Part shown: positions 7,570 through 16,269 of the stretch, piece by piece
How the letters are laid out: every line of letters begins with the position of its first letter
How positions within the stretch are numbered: position 1 is the first letter of the stretch
Origin: Prevotella sp.
GTDB taxonomy: Bacteria; Bacteroidota; Bacteroidia; Bacteroidales; Bacteroidaceae
Reading direction: 5' to 3'
DNA: 64,000 bases
Assembly (NCBI GenBank): GCA_017561825.1
Contig: JAFZBK010000067.1
Coordinates: 62,001 to 126,000 of the forward strand
Translations under genes and position numbers: made by a program
Notes under the pieces: generated by a model
What the model saw: only the letters and a program-made list of their open reading frames with translations
Told to the model about the DNA's origin: nothing
The model's database searches: none

Positions 7570-10035
7570 TTATCTCAGCTCTGCGTTGAGCTGTTTCTTG
7601 ATATTGGTGATCAGCTTCTGCATGATAGCATCGATCTGCTTGTCACCCATGGTCTTCTCCTCATCCTGGAGGATGAAGTTCACGGCATAGCTCTTCTTGC
7701 CGGCAGGAAGGTTCTTGCCCTCATAGACATCAAACAGTTCCACCTTCTTCAGCAGTTTCTTCTCCGTCTGGTAAGCAATCTGCTCAATGCGTGAGAACTC
7801 CACGTCCTTGTCGATAAGCAAGGCGAGGTCACGACTCACAGCCGGATACTTACTGATCTCTGTATAAGAAACGCTATTCTTACGAACAGCCTTCATCAGG
7901 GCAGTCCAGTTCAAGTCGGCGAAGTACACCTCTGTTTCCACATCACAACGCTTGGCCACCTTCTTGGATACGATACCCATCTCACCCAGCAGCTTACCGC
8001 CACGGTTCTCGATCACCATACCCTTTGAGAAGATGTCACCAGTGCTCTCCTTGAAGACAACAGCACCGATGGACAGACCGATACGACGGAGGATGTTCAG
8101 CACATAGGCCTTCAGTTCATAGAACGAGCTCTGCTCATCAGGATGAGCCCATGAACCTTCCACGCGCTTACCAGTCACCCACAAACCCAGATGCGTTTCC
8201 TCCTTGCAGGCATTCATCGGATTCTCGACATCTGCCCGTTCAGGAGAATAGAAATAGGTGTTACCGAACTCGAAGAACTTCAGGTTCGGGTTCTTGCGGT
8301 TCACGTTATGTGCAATACTCTCCAGACCGCCGAAGAGGATGTTCAGGCGCATCACGTTCAGGTCGGAGCTCAGCGGATTCATGATCCTCACCAGGTTCTC
8401 TGTCTTGAAGCTGTTCTCCAGTCCTTCATAGTAGGCAGCCTTGGTCAGGGAGTTATTCAGAATCTCATTGAAGCCGCATCCTACCAGCTGCTCACCAATA
8501 AGGTTCTCTTGAAGATGCTTCTGGTCCTCATCACCCTTGTTGACAAGAGATGACTTCAGCTGTGTGGGGATCTCCACATTATTATATCCATATACACGAA
8601 GGATATCCTCAACAACGTCACAAGGACGCTGGACATCCACGCGGTAGGCAGGAACAATCAGACTCAGTCCTTCGGCATCCTCCTTCTCAATACGCATCTC
8701 CAGACTGGTCACGATGCTCTTGATGGTCTCCACAGGAATATCCTTACCCACCAACTGGTGTACATAGCTATATTTCAGCTCCACGGGGAAGTCAGGTAGC
8801 GGATTAGGATACACATCCTTGATCTGCATGCTCACCTTACCATTGGCCAGTTCCTTACAGAGGATGGCAGCCTGCTGCAAGGCGTAGATTGTTCCGTTGG
8901 GATCAATACCACGTTCGAAGCGGAAGCTGGAATCCGTGCTCAGACCATGACGACGAGCACTCTTGCGGATCCATGTGGGATGGAAATACGCACTCTCGAG
9001 CACCACGTTGGTGGTTGTCTCGTATGTACCACTACCCTTTCCGCCGAATACACCAGCGATACACATCGGCTCCTCGGCGTTGCAAATGGCGAGATCCTTG
9101 TCAGACAAGCTGTGCTCCACACCGTCGAGCGTCACGAACTTCGTTCCCTCGGGCATGGTCTTCACCACAATCTTATGACCGGTAACCATGTCTGCATCGA
9201 AGCAGTGGAGCGGCTGACCGTATGCCATCATGATGTAGTTGGTGATGTCCACGATATTGTTGATAGGACGAAGACCGATCGTGGTGAGCTTGTTCTTCAA
9301 CCACTCCGGACTCTCCTTTACTTCACAGTCGGTGATGCTCACGCAAGCATAGCGCTTGCAAGCCTCCGTGTTCACAATCTCCACGTCGATGGGCAGAGAG
9401 TTGTCATCAACGGCAAACTTACTGCAGTCAGGACGATGCAGAGATGTCTGATAACCGTTCTGCTTCAGCCATGCATAGAGGTCGCGGGCCACGCCCCAAT
9501 GCGAGAGGGCATCAGCGCGGTTGGCTGTGATATCCACCTCGATGAGCCAATCGCTCTCCAGGTGATAGTATTCAGCAGCGGGAGTACCCACAACAGCATC
9601 CTCGGGTAATACGATGATTCCCTCATGACTCGTTCCCACGCCAATCTCATCCTCGGCACAGATCATACCGTTGCTCTCCACACCACGCAACTTACTCTTC
9701 TTGATGACGAACTCATTGTCACCATCATAGAGCACACAACCCAGATCAGCCACGATCACCTTCTGTCCTGCGGCCACGTTCGGTGCGCCACAGACAATCT
9801 GCGAAGGCTCGCCTTTGCCTAAGTCAACAGTGGTTACATGAAGATGATCGGAATTGGGGTGCATCTCACAGGTAAGCACCTTACCTACATACAATCCCTT
9901 GAGTCCTCCTTTAATGCTTTGTACCTCTTCCAGCGCGTCAACCTCAAGACCCTCGGAAGTCAGCGCATCGCACACTTCCTGCGGAGTCAGGTCAAAGTCA
10001 ACGTACTCTTTCAGCCATTTATATGAAATATTCAT
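7570..10035 (-). CDS. pheT: Phenylalanine-tRNA ligase beta subunit
   Basis: At 821 residues it has the usual length for bacterial PheT. It starts MNISYKWLKEYVDFDLTP, followed by the OB-fold tRNA-binding domain (VGKVLTCEMHPNSDHLHV), the B3/B4 editing region, the core, and a C-terminal anticodon-binding ferredoxin-like fold (KYPAVSRDLALLID, LFDVYEGKNLPAGKKSYA). It pairs with PheS, not in this window, to charge tRNA-Phe. The upstream 250 bp hold three tandem promoters. YebC, TSCPD and BASS genes follow on the same strand. Confidence 0.97.
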   Translation of the reverse strand: MNISYKWLKEYVDFDLTPQEVCDALTSEGLEVDALEEVQSIKGGLKGLYVGKVLTCEMHPNSDHLHVTTVDLGKGEPSQIVCGAPNVAAGQKVIVADLGCVLYDGDNEFVIKKSKLRGVESNGMICAEDEIGVGTSHEGIIVLPEDAVVGTPAAEYYHLESDWLIEVDITANRADALSHWGVARDLYAWLKQNGYQTSLHRPDCSKFAVDDNSLPIDVEIVNTEACKRYACVSITDCEVKESPEWLKNKLTTIGLRPINNIVDITNYIMMAYGQPLHCFDADMVTGHKIVVKTMPEGTKFVTLDGVEHSLSDKDLAICNAEEPMCIAGVFGGKGSGTYETTTNVVLESAYFHPTWIRKSARRHGLSTDSSFRFERGIDPNGTIYALQQAAILCKELANGKVSMQIKDVYPNPLPDFPVELKYSYVHQLVGKDIPVETIKSIVTSLEMRIEKEDAEGLSLIVPAYRVDVQRPCDVVEDILRVYGYNNVEIPTQLKSSLVNKGDEDQKHLQENLIGEQLVGCGFNEILNNSLTKAAYYEGLENSFKTENLVRIMNPLSSDLNVMRLNILFGGLESIAHNVNRKNPNLKFFEFGNTYFYSPERADVENPMNACKEETHLGLWVTGKRVEGSWAHPDEQSSFYELKAYVLNILRRIGLSIGAVVFKESTGDIFSKGMVIENRGGKLLGEMGIVSKKVAKRCDVETEVYFADLNWTALMKAVRKNSVSYTEISKYPAVSRDLALLIDKDVEFSRIEQIAYQTEKKLLKKVELFDVYEGKNLPAGKKSYAVNFILQDEEKTMGDKQIDAIMQKLITNIKKQLNAELR

Positions 10036-10069
10036 TGCAATGATTATTGATATTCTGTAAAAACGGTTG

Positions 10070-10265
10070 CAAAGTTACGAAAAGTTGAGGGCAATACAAA
10101 ACAAATTATTGTTTTTATTGCCGAGACGGAGTAATTTCGCGGATTTATCCGCAAAGTTACGAATAAACGAGCGAAATGCAAAAAGAAAAACAAGTTTTCT
10201 TTTTCATTTCCGAGTGAAAGTAACTTCGGCGAAGCCAAAGTTACAAAAAATTGAGAGCCGTACAA
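10070..10265 (-). promoter_or_regulatory. Three tandem promoter cassettes upstream of pheT
   Basis: Three minus-strand promoters repeat at 82-84 bp spacing: TTTG (10097-10100)-N19-TAACTTTG (10070-10077); TTTG (10179-10182)-N19-TAACTTTG (10152-10159); TTG (10263-10265)-N19-TAACTTTG (10236-10243). Flanking bases are also similar (GCAAAGTTACGAA, then GAGnGCnAT or similar, then CCGAG and AGTAA), so the unit looks tandemly duplicated. Confidence 0.7.
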
Positions 10266-10286
10266 GAAAAAACATGAAAATCAGCA

Positions 10287-11216
10287 CTATCGCACCCTAA
10301 GTTCATCCCCTATCCTCAACTCATACTCAGGACTCAGTTTGTTCATCTTATACAGACTCTTCAAGCGGATGCCATAATACTGCGCGATGGAATACATACT
10401 CTCGCCTGCCTTGACACGATGCGGACGCTTCTTATAGGTTGCCTCGGCCTTTTTCTGTTTCTTCTTAAGCCAGATCATTTCGTTCTCCACGAGTGTATCA
10501 TGGTAGTCGCGTTCGTTGTACTTGGCTATCTTCTTACCGCTGATACCGATCTCCTTACCGATTGACTTAAACGTATCTCCCTTCCTTGCCTGGAGGAAAT
10601 AGTTCTTATTATAAATATGTATGGGATGCAAGAATCCGTCTTGGCGATGCCCCGAGTTCTGTGCCATGAACTTGTCGTAGCTCTTGGCTCGGTCGTACTC
10701 ATAGAGCTTATACAGCTCAATGATGTTGATCAGCATCGGTGCATAGTTCGGGTTCGTGGCATAGCCACACGCTTTCAGTCCGTGTGCCCATCCCTTGTAA
10801 TCTGTTATGGAGAGGGAGAACAGCTGACTATACCGCTGATTCTTGCTCAAAAACTTACTATGATCCTCGAAACTCTCCTGGGCGTTGTTATAAGCACGGA
10901 AGCACTCCTGTTTGGCATCATCATCCTTATAGATGGTTCTACCCGTCCACCCATGACACTTAATACCGAAATGGTTGTTTCCTTTCTTCACCAGTTCGCT
11001 GTTTCCTGCACCACTCTCCAGCAGACCTTGAGCCAAGGTGATGCTGGCAGGAATCTTGTTGCGCAGCATTTGCTCAATGGCCATGTCGCGATACTGGTCG
11101 ATATAGGTCTGGTACCGCTGGTTCCATTTCGCCTGCTGGGCAACGGCATGAACCGAACCTGTTATCAGGAACAGGCACAGCAACCATTTTCCACTATGTA
11201 GAGAGATTCGTAACAT
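10287..11216 (-). CDS. Secreted glucosaminidase (FlgJ-type) with C-terminal LysM
   Basis: About 309 residues from MLRISLHSGKWLLCLFLITG (signal peptide). An N-acetylglucosaminidase domain follows (PASITLAQGLLESGAGNSELVKK, then HFGIKCHGWTG, with the catalytic Glu in LLESG), then a LysM-like region at the C-terminus (HRVKAGESMYSIAQYYGIRLKSLYKMN). It is expected to cut peptidoglycan in the periplasm. An in-frame start at 11264 lies upstream of the promoter and is excluded. The ATG at 11216 is only 6 bases from the promoter -7 box, so the mRNA is predicted to be nearly leaderless. Confidence 0.88.
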   Translation of the reverse strand: MLRISLHSGKWLLCLFLITGSVHAVAQQAKWNQRYQTYIDQYRDMAIEQMLRNKIPASITLAQGLLESGAGNSELVKKGNNHFGIKCHGWTGRTIYKDDDAKQECFRAYNNAQESFEDHSKFLSKNQRYSQLFSLSITDYKGWAHGLKACGYATNPNYAPMLINIIELYKLYEYDRAKSYDKFMAQNSGHRQDGFLHPIHIYNKNYFLQARKGDTFKSIGKEIGISGKKIAKYNERDYHDTLVENEMIWLKKKQKKAEATYKKRPHRVKAGESMYSIAQYYGIRLKSLYKMNKLSPEYELRIGDELRVR

Positions 11217-11222
11217 CTGTGA

Positions 11223-11253
11223 CAAAGGTACGACAAAAACCGCATATAACAAA
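11223..11253 (-). promoter_or_regulatory. Promoter of the glucosaminidase gene
   Basis: Minus strand TTTG (11250-11253), 19 bp, TACCTTTG (11223-11230), a full match to the consensus. The -33 element lies in the T-tract of the terminator of the preceding operon. Confidence 0.8.
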
Positions 11254-11280
11254 AAAAATAACACAAGAATTTGTGTTATT
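11251..11280 (-). terminator. Rho-independent terminator of the sigma-factor operon
   Basis: A perfect 10-bp stem, AATAACACAA (11257-11266) with TTGTGTTATT (11271-11280), has a 4-nt loop and is followed on the minus strand by a run of T. It lies just downstream of the Spy-like gene ending at 11308. Confidence 0.8.
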
Positions 11281-11307
11281 TTTATTTATCTCCTTCCACT
11301 TGGCGGA

Positions 11308-11802
11308 TTATTTCTTTTGTTGATTATTCCTTCCGGGAACATTCCTTCCTGGTATGGGGGCGTTTCTTCCTCCTACCCAGCGGAGAGACTGTCTGTGGAA
11401 GTTATCTTCCGCATTGATCACATCAAAGACCTTGGTAGCAGGTAAAATCTTCAGGAACTTCTCATGATAAGTCTTCTGAATCTCCTTCACCTGCAAATCC
11501 AGTTCATCCCGGCGAAGGATAACCTTCTTGCATTCCGCATTGTCTTTCGGTTTCATATAGCGGTAGCGGGCAGCCTGCGCATATACGGCACGCTGCTTGT
11601 TCATCATCTCCCTATAAACAGGGAAGAAGTCGGCTGCCTCTTTCGGGGTCAGTCCAGCTTCCTTGGTGATGAATTGCTCCAGCTCTTTCTGGAAACGCTG
11701 TGGGTCAAAACGACCTTGCTGTCCTTGTGGCTGTCCCCATTGCTGGGCATAGGCTGCGCAACTCAGCATCATCGTTACCCATAAGATCAATACCTTTCTC
11801 AT
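11308..11802 (-). CDS. Spy/CpxP-like small periplasmic protein
   Basis: The 164-residue product has a signal peptide (MRKVLILWVTMMLSCAAYAQ) and a Gln-rich linker. A helical, charged region follows (FDPQRFQKELEQFITKEAGLTPKEAADFFPVYREM ending FLKILPATKVFDVINAED), with the LTPKEA and ILPATK patterns common in Spy- or heavy-metal-resistance-like periplasmic proteins. The tail is basic and rich in Gly, Pro and Asn. It is the last gene of an operon with an anti-sigma-like protein and an ECF sigma factor, so it may sense or buffer envelope stress. That role is inference. Confidence 0.65.
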   Translation of the reverse strand: MRKVLILWVTMMLSCAAYAQQWGQPQGQQGRFDPQRFQKELEQFITKEAGLTPKEAADFFPVYREMMNKQRAVYAQAARYRYMKPKDNAECKKVILRRDELDLQVKEIQKTYHEKFLKILPATKVFDVINAEDNFHRQSLRWVGGRNAPIPGRNVPGRNNQQKK

Positions 11803-11817
11803 TCAGTACTTCGTTTA

Positions 11818-12219
11818 TCAATTCTCGATCAGATAAGCATAGATGTCCGAATTATCGAGCATGGCATAGTTTGCCATTTCATCGATATAGTATTCGTCAT
11901 TATTAGCGGATTGGGAGTCGGTAGCCTTCTCCATCTTGGCAGTCTGCATCTCAGAAGATGCCTGATGGCTCTGGCTTCCACTCTTATAGAACGTAGCGGC
12001 ACCGAATAACAGCGCTGCGAAGCTTGCAGCAATGGCCAGTCGCCGCATAGGCCTTATCCAAGCCTTCTTCTTGGTATCAGACAATTTCACTTCAATTGCC
12101 GTTGTTTCCTGCTCCGGCAACTGCTGCATGATATCCGTCATAAACTTGTCGAAATACCCTTCAGGCACTTGGAAATGGTTCTGCTGACCAAATTTCTGTT
12201 TGAGTATATCCTCTTCCAT
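11818..12219 (-). CDS. Anti-sigma-factor-like single-pass membrane protein
   Basis: A 133-residue protein with an acidic/helical N-terminus (MEEDILKQKFGQQNHFQVPEGYFDKF), one membrane segment near residues 62-76 (LAIAASFAALLFGAATFY), and a short polar periplasmic tail. The pattern VPEGYFD is frequent in Bacteroidetes proteins encoded next to ECF sigma factors. It starts 2 bp after the sigma gene, so the two are probably translated together. Assignment as an anti-sigma factor rests on context and topology. Confidence 0.65.
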   Translation of the reverse strand: MEEDILKQKFGQQNHFQVPEGYFDKFMTDIMQQLPEQETTAIEVKLSDTKKKAWIRPMRRLAIAASFAALLFGAATFYKSGSQSHQASSEMQTAKMEKATDSQSANNDEYYIDEMANYAMLDNSDIYAYLIEN

Positions 12220-12221
12220 TT

Positions 12222-12800
12222 TTATATAGTTTTTTTATTTGACGTAGAATTCGTTGAATGGTTTAATACATATTCAGATATTTTTTTCACTGCGATATGA
12301 TAAGATGCCTTCAGCGCGCCTTCACTCGTTCCTGTGAGCTTGGACAGTTCGCTGTATTTCATCTCGTCATAGTAGCGTAGCGTAAACACAGTACGCTGAA
12401 CATCAGGCAGTTCCGCGATGGCTTCCTGTAACAGAGCCTGTGCTTCGTCACCATCGAAATAGTCATCTGCCATCAATCTGTTAGCCACCGATAAATCCAT
12501 ATCGGTACTAATTTTATGTTGCTGTTTTCTCAAATGATCCAGACTTTCATTGATGGCGATCCGATAAAGCCACGTAGAAACCTTCGATTTATTTTGGAAA
12601 TCCCCGATGCTGTTCCATGCTTTCAGGAAGGTATTCTGCAGCACATCGTTCGCATCATCATGATCAAGCACGATACGACGGATTTTCCAGTACAGCGTCT
12701 CTGTGTACTGCTGTACGATGATTCCGAAGGCGCGGCGCTGGTTTTCCGGTTCGTCGAGCATCTTCATAATCAGGTTCTCATCATATTGTTGCTTTGCCAT
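12222..12800 (-). CDS. ECF RNA polymerase sigma factor
   Basis: At 192 residues it has sigma-70 region 2 (FGIIVQQYTETLYWKIRRI, DHDDANDVLQNTFLKAW, KVSTWLYRIAINESLDHLR) and region 4 (LPDVQRTVFTLRYYDEMKYSELSKLTGTSEGALKASYHIAVKKI). It should direct RNA polymerase to a specific envelope-related regulon. It follows the L,D-transpeptidase gene by 6 bp and precedes the anti-sigma-like gene by 2 bp. Confidence 0.93.
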   Translation of the reverse strand: MAKQQYDENLIMKMLDEPENQRRAFGIIVQQYTETLYWKIRRIVLDHDDANDVLQNTFLKAWNSIGDFQNKSKVSTWLYRIAINESLDHLRKQQHKISTDMDLSVANRLMADDYFDGDEAQALLQEAIAELPDVQRTVFTLRYYDEMKYSELSKLTGTSEGALKASYHIAVKKISEYVLNHSTNSTSNKKTI

Positions 12801-12806
12801 GCATTG

Positions 12807-14339
12807 CTAATTGATATAGGATTTCAGGTGTTTCTTCAGAGCCCGGTCGTAGCCATATACGTCCTGATACTCCGTCAGCACCCCATCCTGGTTGGGATAG
12901 ACCGTATAGTACGTGATGAAGAGCGGTATCTCCGGCTCTACCTTCACCTGATGGATCAACATGCTCTTGTCAACCATCATACTGGTCTCTATGTCATCAT
13001 CCTGCGCTGCTGCCGGGTTGGCAGTCATGGAATACCTGATCTTCTCCAACAGCTCATCCGAAGGATCCTTCAGCAGGAACTGAGCCAGCCGGAAGGGTTC
13101 CTGTACACGGACGCAGCCATGACTAACTGCTCTGAACGACCGCTGGAAGAACCAGGGCGTGGATGTGTCGTGAAGATATACCGAGTGGTTGTTCGGGAAC
13201 CTGAAGATAATTCTTCCTAAAGAGTTTCCCGGTCCTCCTTCCTGCACGATATACTGTTTCCCTTCCATGATCCTGCTGTACGAGCCGCGGGTGGCATCGA
13301 GTTTGCCTTCTTTCTTGTCGTATATGTACATATTGTTCCTTTTCAGGTAGCCATGACTATAGACAATGCCTTTGGCGATGCTCTGTGGCACGAACCATTT
13401 CGGATTAAGGTCCATGCGCTGGATCCTGCTGGTGAGCAGTGGTGTCTTACTGTGTTTCGTGCCGCAGCCCACCCTCATGGAAAACGAGGAGTCGGGACAA
13501 ACGGCATACAGACGATAGGAAGGCACGTTCACCACCACGTATTTCTTATGCTGCTCGGGTGCATCCACGAGATTCCAACGACTTCGTTCGATATTGCATA
13601 TCGTCGTCATCCGCTGCGCCTCAGACAGCGTGTCCTCTTTCAGTCGTTTGCACAACACGGGATACAGGGCATTCGTGGGTTGTATCTCCTTCAGGAAGGA
13701 AGCCACACTGTCGTGACGGATCTTCCTCATGGCCTTGGCGAAGAAGTTCTCGTCAGGATGTTTCACCTTGATGTCGAACAGATGGTAGTACGTCACATGC
13801 AGCGAGTCGCTATCTTTCACATCGCAGTGGTTCATCACATATTCGGCATTCAGGTAGCCGAAATGCTGACCGCTGCAGTAGCGCAGGAACGCCTTGGTGA
13901 GGTTATACTCCAGTCGGGCGAACACCTTATTGATCTCAGCCACGCTGTCACCCATCTCCATGTTGTGTGCTCTGTTCAAATCGATGGCAAGCTGTTTCCT
14001 GCGGAAGATTCCTGAAGAGATTCCACCCTCCTCCACCTTTTCCAGGTACGCCATCAGGGAATCAGCCCGCTGGTCGATTCCCAGTCTGTCTATCCAGAGC
14101 AAAGGACGGTCGTTCAAGTAATGACTCCGTGTCTGGCGGTCGGCCACCATCGTTCCGCTGTCGGCCTTAGCCAGTTGTCGTAGTTGTTTTCTCACTGATT
14201 GTGCATCCACATAAAAGGCCGACTTTCTCATCTCAGAGAAAGCTTCTAAAGTTAAAGCCTTATTGGGATTCTCTTGTTTTTCCTGACATGCTGTAACGAC
14301 ACATGCCAGGACAAGGAATAGTATGAGTTTTCTGTACAC
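12807..14339 (-). CDS. L,D-transpeptidase (YkuD domain) lipoprotein
   Basis: The 510-residue protein opens with a lipoprotein signal (MYRKLILFLVLACVVTAC, lipobox VTAC). A long N-terminal domain resembles the scaffold domain of large YcbB/LdtD-type enzymes. The YkuD domain follows, with YIVQEGGPGNSLG, and SVYLHDTSTPWFF, and SHGCVRVQ; Cys409 in SHGC is the predicted nucleophile. It makes 3-3 cross-links in peptidoglycan or attaches proteins in the periplasm. It is the second gene of the operon that ends with the ECF sigma factor, its anti-sigma-like partner and the Spy-like protein. Confidence 0.9.
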   Translation of the reverse strand: MYRKLILFLVLACVVTACQEKQENPNKALTLEAFSEMRKSAFYVDAQSVRKQLRQLAKADSGTMVADRQTRSHYLNDRPLLWIDRLGIDQRADSLMAYLEKVEEGGISSGIFRRKQLAIDLNRAHNMEMGDSVAEINKVFARLEYNLTKAFLRYCSGQHFGYLNAEYVMNHCDVKDSDSLHVTYYHLFDIKVKHPDENFFAKAMRKIRHDSVASFLKEIQPTNALYPVLCKRLKEDTLSEAQRMTTICNIERSRWNLVDAPEQHKKYVVVNVPSYRLYAVCPDSSFSMRVGCGTKHSKTPLLTSRIQRMDLNPKWFVPQSIAKGIVYSHGYLKRNNMYIYDKKEGKLDATRGSYSRIMEGKQYIVQEGGPGNSLGRIIFRFPNNHSVYLHDTSTPWFFQRSFRAVSHGCVRVQEPFRLAQFLLKDPSDELLEKIRYSMTANPAAAQDDDIETSMMVDKSMLIHQVKVEPEIPLFITYYTVYPNQDGVLTEYQDVYGYDRALKKHLKSYIN

Positions 14340-14357
14340 GATCAGTGTAGATCAATA

Positions 14358-14666
14358 CTATTTGACGGAGATTTTACGAACCACCTTACCTACCTTCACG
14401 ATGTAGCATCCTTTCGGCAGGCTCAACTCAAAACTGCGCTCGGCACCTTCTACTTTCACGCTCATCACGCGTACTCCAGCCACATTGTAGATATAGAGCA
14501 TCTGTCCGCTGGCGTTGTTCACATGCAGGGTATTTCCCTGCAGCACAACAGTTGGCTGGACAACTTCCTGCTCGATGATCTCAATGGACTGGCTCGCCAT
14601 GACGCTTACTGGTACACCAAATACCAGAGCCGCAGCAAGAGTGATCATGAGTAATCTTTTATTCAT
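14358..14666 (-). CDS. Small secreted protein with type IX sorting-like domain
   Basis: A 102-residue protein with a signal peptide (MNKRLLMITLAAALVFGVPVSVMA) and, after a short linker, GNTLHVNNASGQMLYIYNVAG, then LPKGCYIVKVGKVVRKISVK. This resembles the C-terminal domain (CTD) that ends many exported Bacteroidetes proteins, here with almost no cargo. It stands 18 bp ahead of the L,D-transpeptidase gene and has the operon promoter. It could be a stand-alone beta-sandwich or a degenerate exported protein. Confidence 0.65.
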   Translation of the reverse strand: MNKRLLMITLAAALVFGVPVSVMASQSIEIIEQEVVQPTVVLQGNTLHVNNASGQMLYIYNVAGVRVMSVKVEGAERSFELSLPKGCYIVKVGKVVRKISVK

Positions 14667-14684
14667 AAGCGCTTATATTTTGTG

Positions 14685-14715
14685 CAAATATACATTGTTT
14701 TTATGAATCCGCCAA
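14685..14715 (-). promoter_or_regulatory. Promoter of the sorting-domain / L,D-transpeptidase / sigma operon
   Basis: Minus strand TTG (14713-14715), about 20 bp, TATATTTG (14685-14692). The next upstream gene, rnz, ends at 14762 on the same strand, so this promoter should start a separate five-gene transcript ending at 11251-11280. Confidence 0.65.
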
Positions 14716-14761
14716 CAATTTTTACCATTTTCTCTTCGAAAATAGTAGATTTTAACAGTCG

Positions 14762-15676
14762 TCACAGCTCAAACACATCATTTTCCGCAGTAAGATACGA
14801 TTCAGGGAAGATGGAACGTGCCTCTTTCACGATCTGTTCCTCATCATTATACCTGGCGGAATAGTGCCCTAAGATCAGTTTTTTTACATGAGCTTGCTTG
14901 GCTACTGTTGCTGCCTGCGCAGCCGTACTATGGTGGTAGAGTTCGGCGCGGTCGGCCCTATCCTCGCAGTAGGTACTCTCATGGTAGAGCAGGTCAACCC
15001 CTTCTACCACCTTATATAATTCTGGCATATAACGTGTATCACTACAGAAAGCATAGGCACGAGGAGGATCAGCCGGTGTAACCAAGCGTTCGTGCGGCAC
15101 CTCTTCCCCATCCTCTTTCACCCATCCGGCACCTGCCTTGATGTTGTTTATCTGACTGATGGGAATCTGCAGGTAATCGATCATGTCACGACGGATATGC
15201 GGTAGTGTGGGCTTCTCACGGAACAGATAGCCGCAGCAAGGCACACGATGTTCAAGGGGAATGGTCTCTACGGTCACACTCTTATCCTCGTAGATCACCT
15301 GATGAATGGTTGTTTCCACGGCATGGAACACCACCTCGTACTCCAGTCCGTGGCAGAACATCTCCATCTGAGCATTTAGCATCGGCTCCAGATCCGCTGG
15401 TGCATAGACATGTAAGGGAGCGGTTCGTCCCAGCATACCAAAGGTACTGATCATTCCAATCAGTCCGAAGCAGTGATCCCCATGAAGATGTGAGATGAAT
15501 ACAGCGTGTAAGCGGTTGAAGTTGATGTGTGAGCGCCGCAACTGGATCTGCGTCCCTTCACCGCAGTCGATCATGAACTGCTTGTCGCGCAGCTCCACCA
15601 CCTGCGATGTAGCCATGTGCTTGGGTGTCGGCAAGGCACTTCCGCAGCCCAGAATATAGACTTTGAACGGCTGCAT
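14762..15676 (-). CDS. rnz: Ribonuclease Z
   Basis: The 304-residue product is a metallo-beta-lactamase fold protein with the tRNase Z signature: MIDCGEGTQIQLRRS, then FISHLHGDHCFGL (zinc ligands HxHxDH), then a C-terminal AYHST-like element (LYHHSTAAQAA) and LILGHYSARY. It removes 3' trailers from pre-tRNAs lacking encoded CCA, which fits the two tRNA-Asp genes at 41.7-41.9 kb that carry no CCA. Its ATG overlaps the stop of the upstream lipoprotein gene (TAATG). Confidence 0.93.
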   Translation of the reverse strand: MQPFKVYILGCGSALPTPKHMATSQVVELRDKQFMIDCGEGTQIQLRRSHINFNRLHAVFISHLHGDHCFGLIGMISTFGMLGRTAPLHVYAPADLEPMLNAQMEMFCHGLEYEVVFHAVETTIHQVIYEDKSVTVETIPLEHRVPCCGYLFREKPTLPHIRRDMIDYLQIPISQINNIKAGAGWVKEDGEEVPHERLVTPADPPRAYAFCSDTRYMPELYKVVEGVDLLYHESTYCEDRADRAELYHHSTAAQAATVAKQAHVKKLILGHYSARYNDEEQIVKEARSIFPESYLTAENDVFEL

Positions 15677-16242
15677 TATTTCAGTCGTTTATACGCATAG
15701 ATACCCCGTTCGTTCTCCAAGAACAGACTATCTGCGCCCAGCTCATAGATACTGAACGTATCGGAAGAGAGAACGAGTCGTCCGTTACTGATCTTCCAGT
15801 CAACCAAGGGCTTCGGCTCGGTGATGTTCGACACTACGATACCGCCTTCCTGGATCTCGAACGACTTATCCAGACTGACCCATTTGCCTAAGAGTGTTGT
15901 CAGGTTGATCACCACACTTGCCTTGGCTGGTTCCTCGTCTGTTGCCTCTGAAGCCAGTGTCACAGCCATCCTGTCACCTACGCCCATGCCACCTTTCACG
16001 TTGGAAACGGAGTCATCGTTCACAGCGATATACAAGGTGTCGCCCTGATCGGTGATGAGTTCCAGCGTATGCATGGCGGTGCCGTCGCCGCAACGACCGT
16101 AGATGCTCACGTCTTCCACGGAGTCGATCTCTTCGATGGTCGAATCGTTCTCCACTTCCATCTCCGGCTTCTTCTGCTCCTTGCAGGATGAAACCCAGAT
16201 CAGCGACAGCAGTGTCACAAATACATAAACTAATTTCTTCAT
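15676..16242 (-). CDS. Lipocalin-like lipoprotein
   Basis: A 188-residue protein starting MKKLVYVFVTLLSLIWVSSC, a lipoprotein signal. An acidic segment (EVENDSTIEEIDSVEDV) follows, then a beta-rich domain ending LLGKWVSLDKSFEIQEGGIVV...DSLFLENERGIYAYKR, similar to Bacteroidetes lipocalin-like domains. An in-frame ATG six codons upstream (16260) is less likely because it puts charged residues before the signal. It overlaps rnz by one base. Function unknown. Confidence 0.7.
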   Translation of the reverse strand: MKKLVYVFVTLLSLIWVSSCKEQKKPEMEVENDSTIEEIDSVEDVSIYGRCGDGTAMHTLELITDQGDTLYIAVNDDSVSNVKGGMGVGDRMAVTLASEATDEEPAKASVVINLTTLLGKWVSLDKSFEIQEGGIVVSNITEPKPLVDWKISNGRLVLSSDTFSIYELGADSLFLENERGIYAYKRLK

Positions 16243-16269
16243 ATAATTTTCAATTCTCAATTTTCAATT

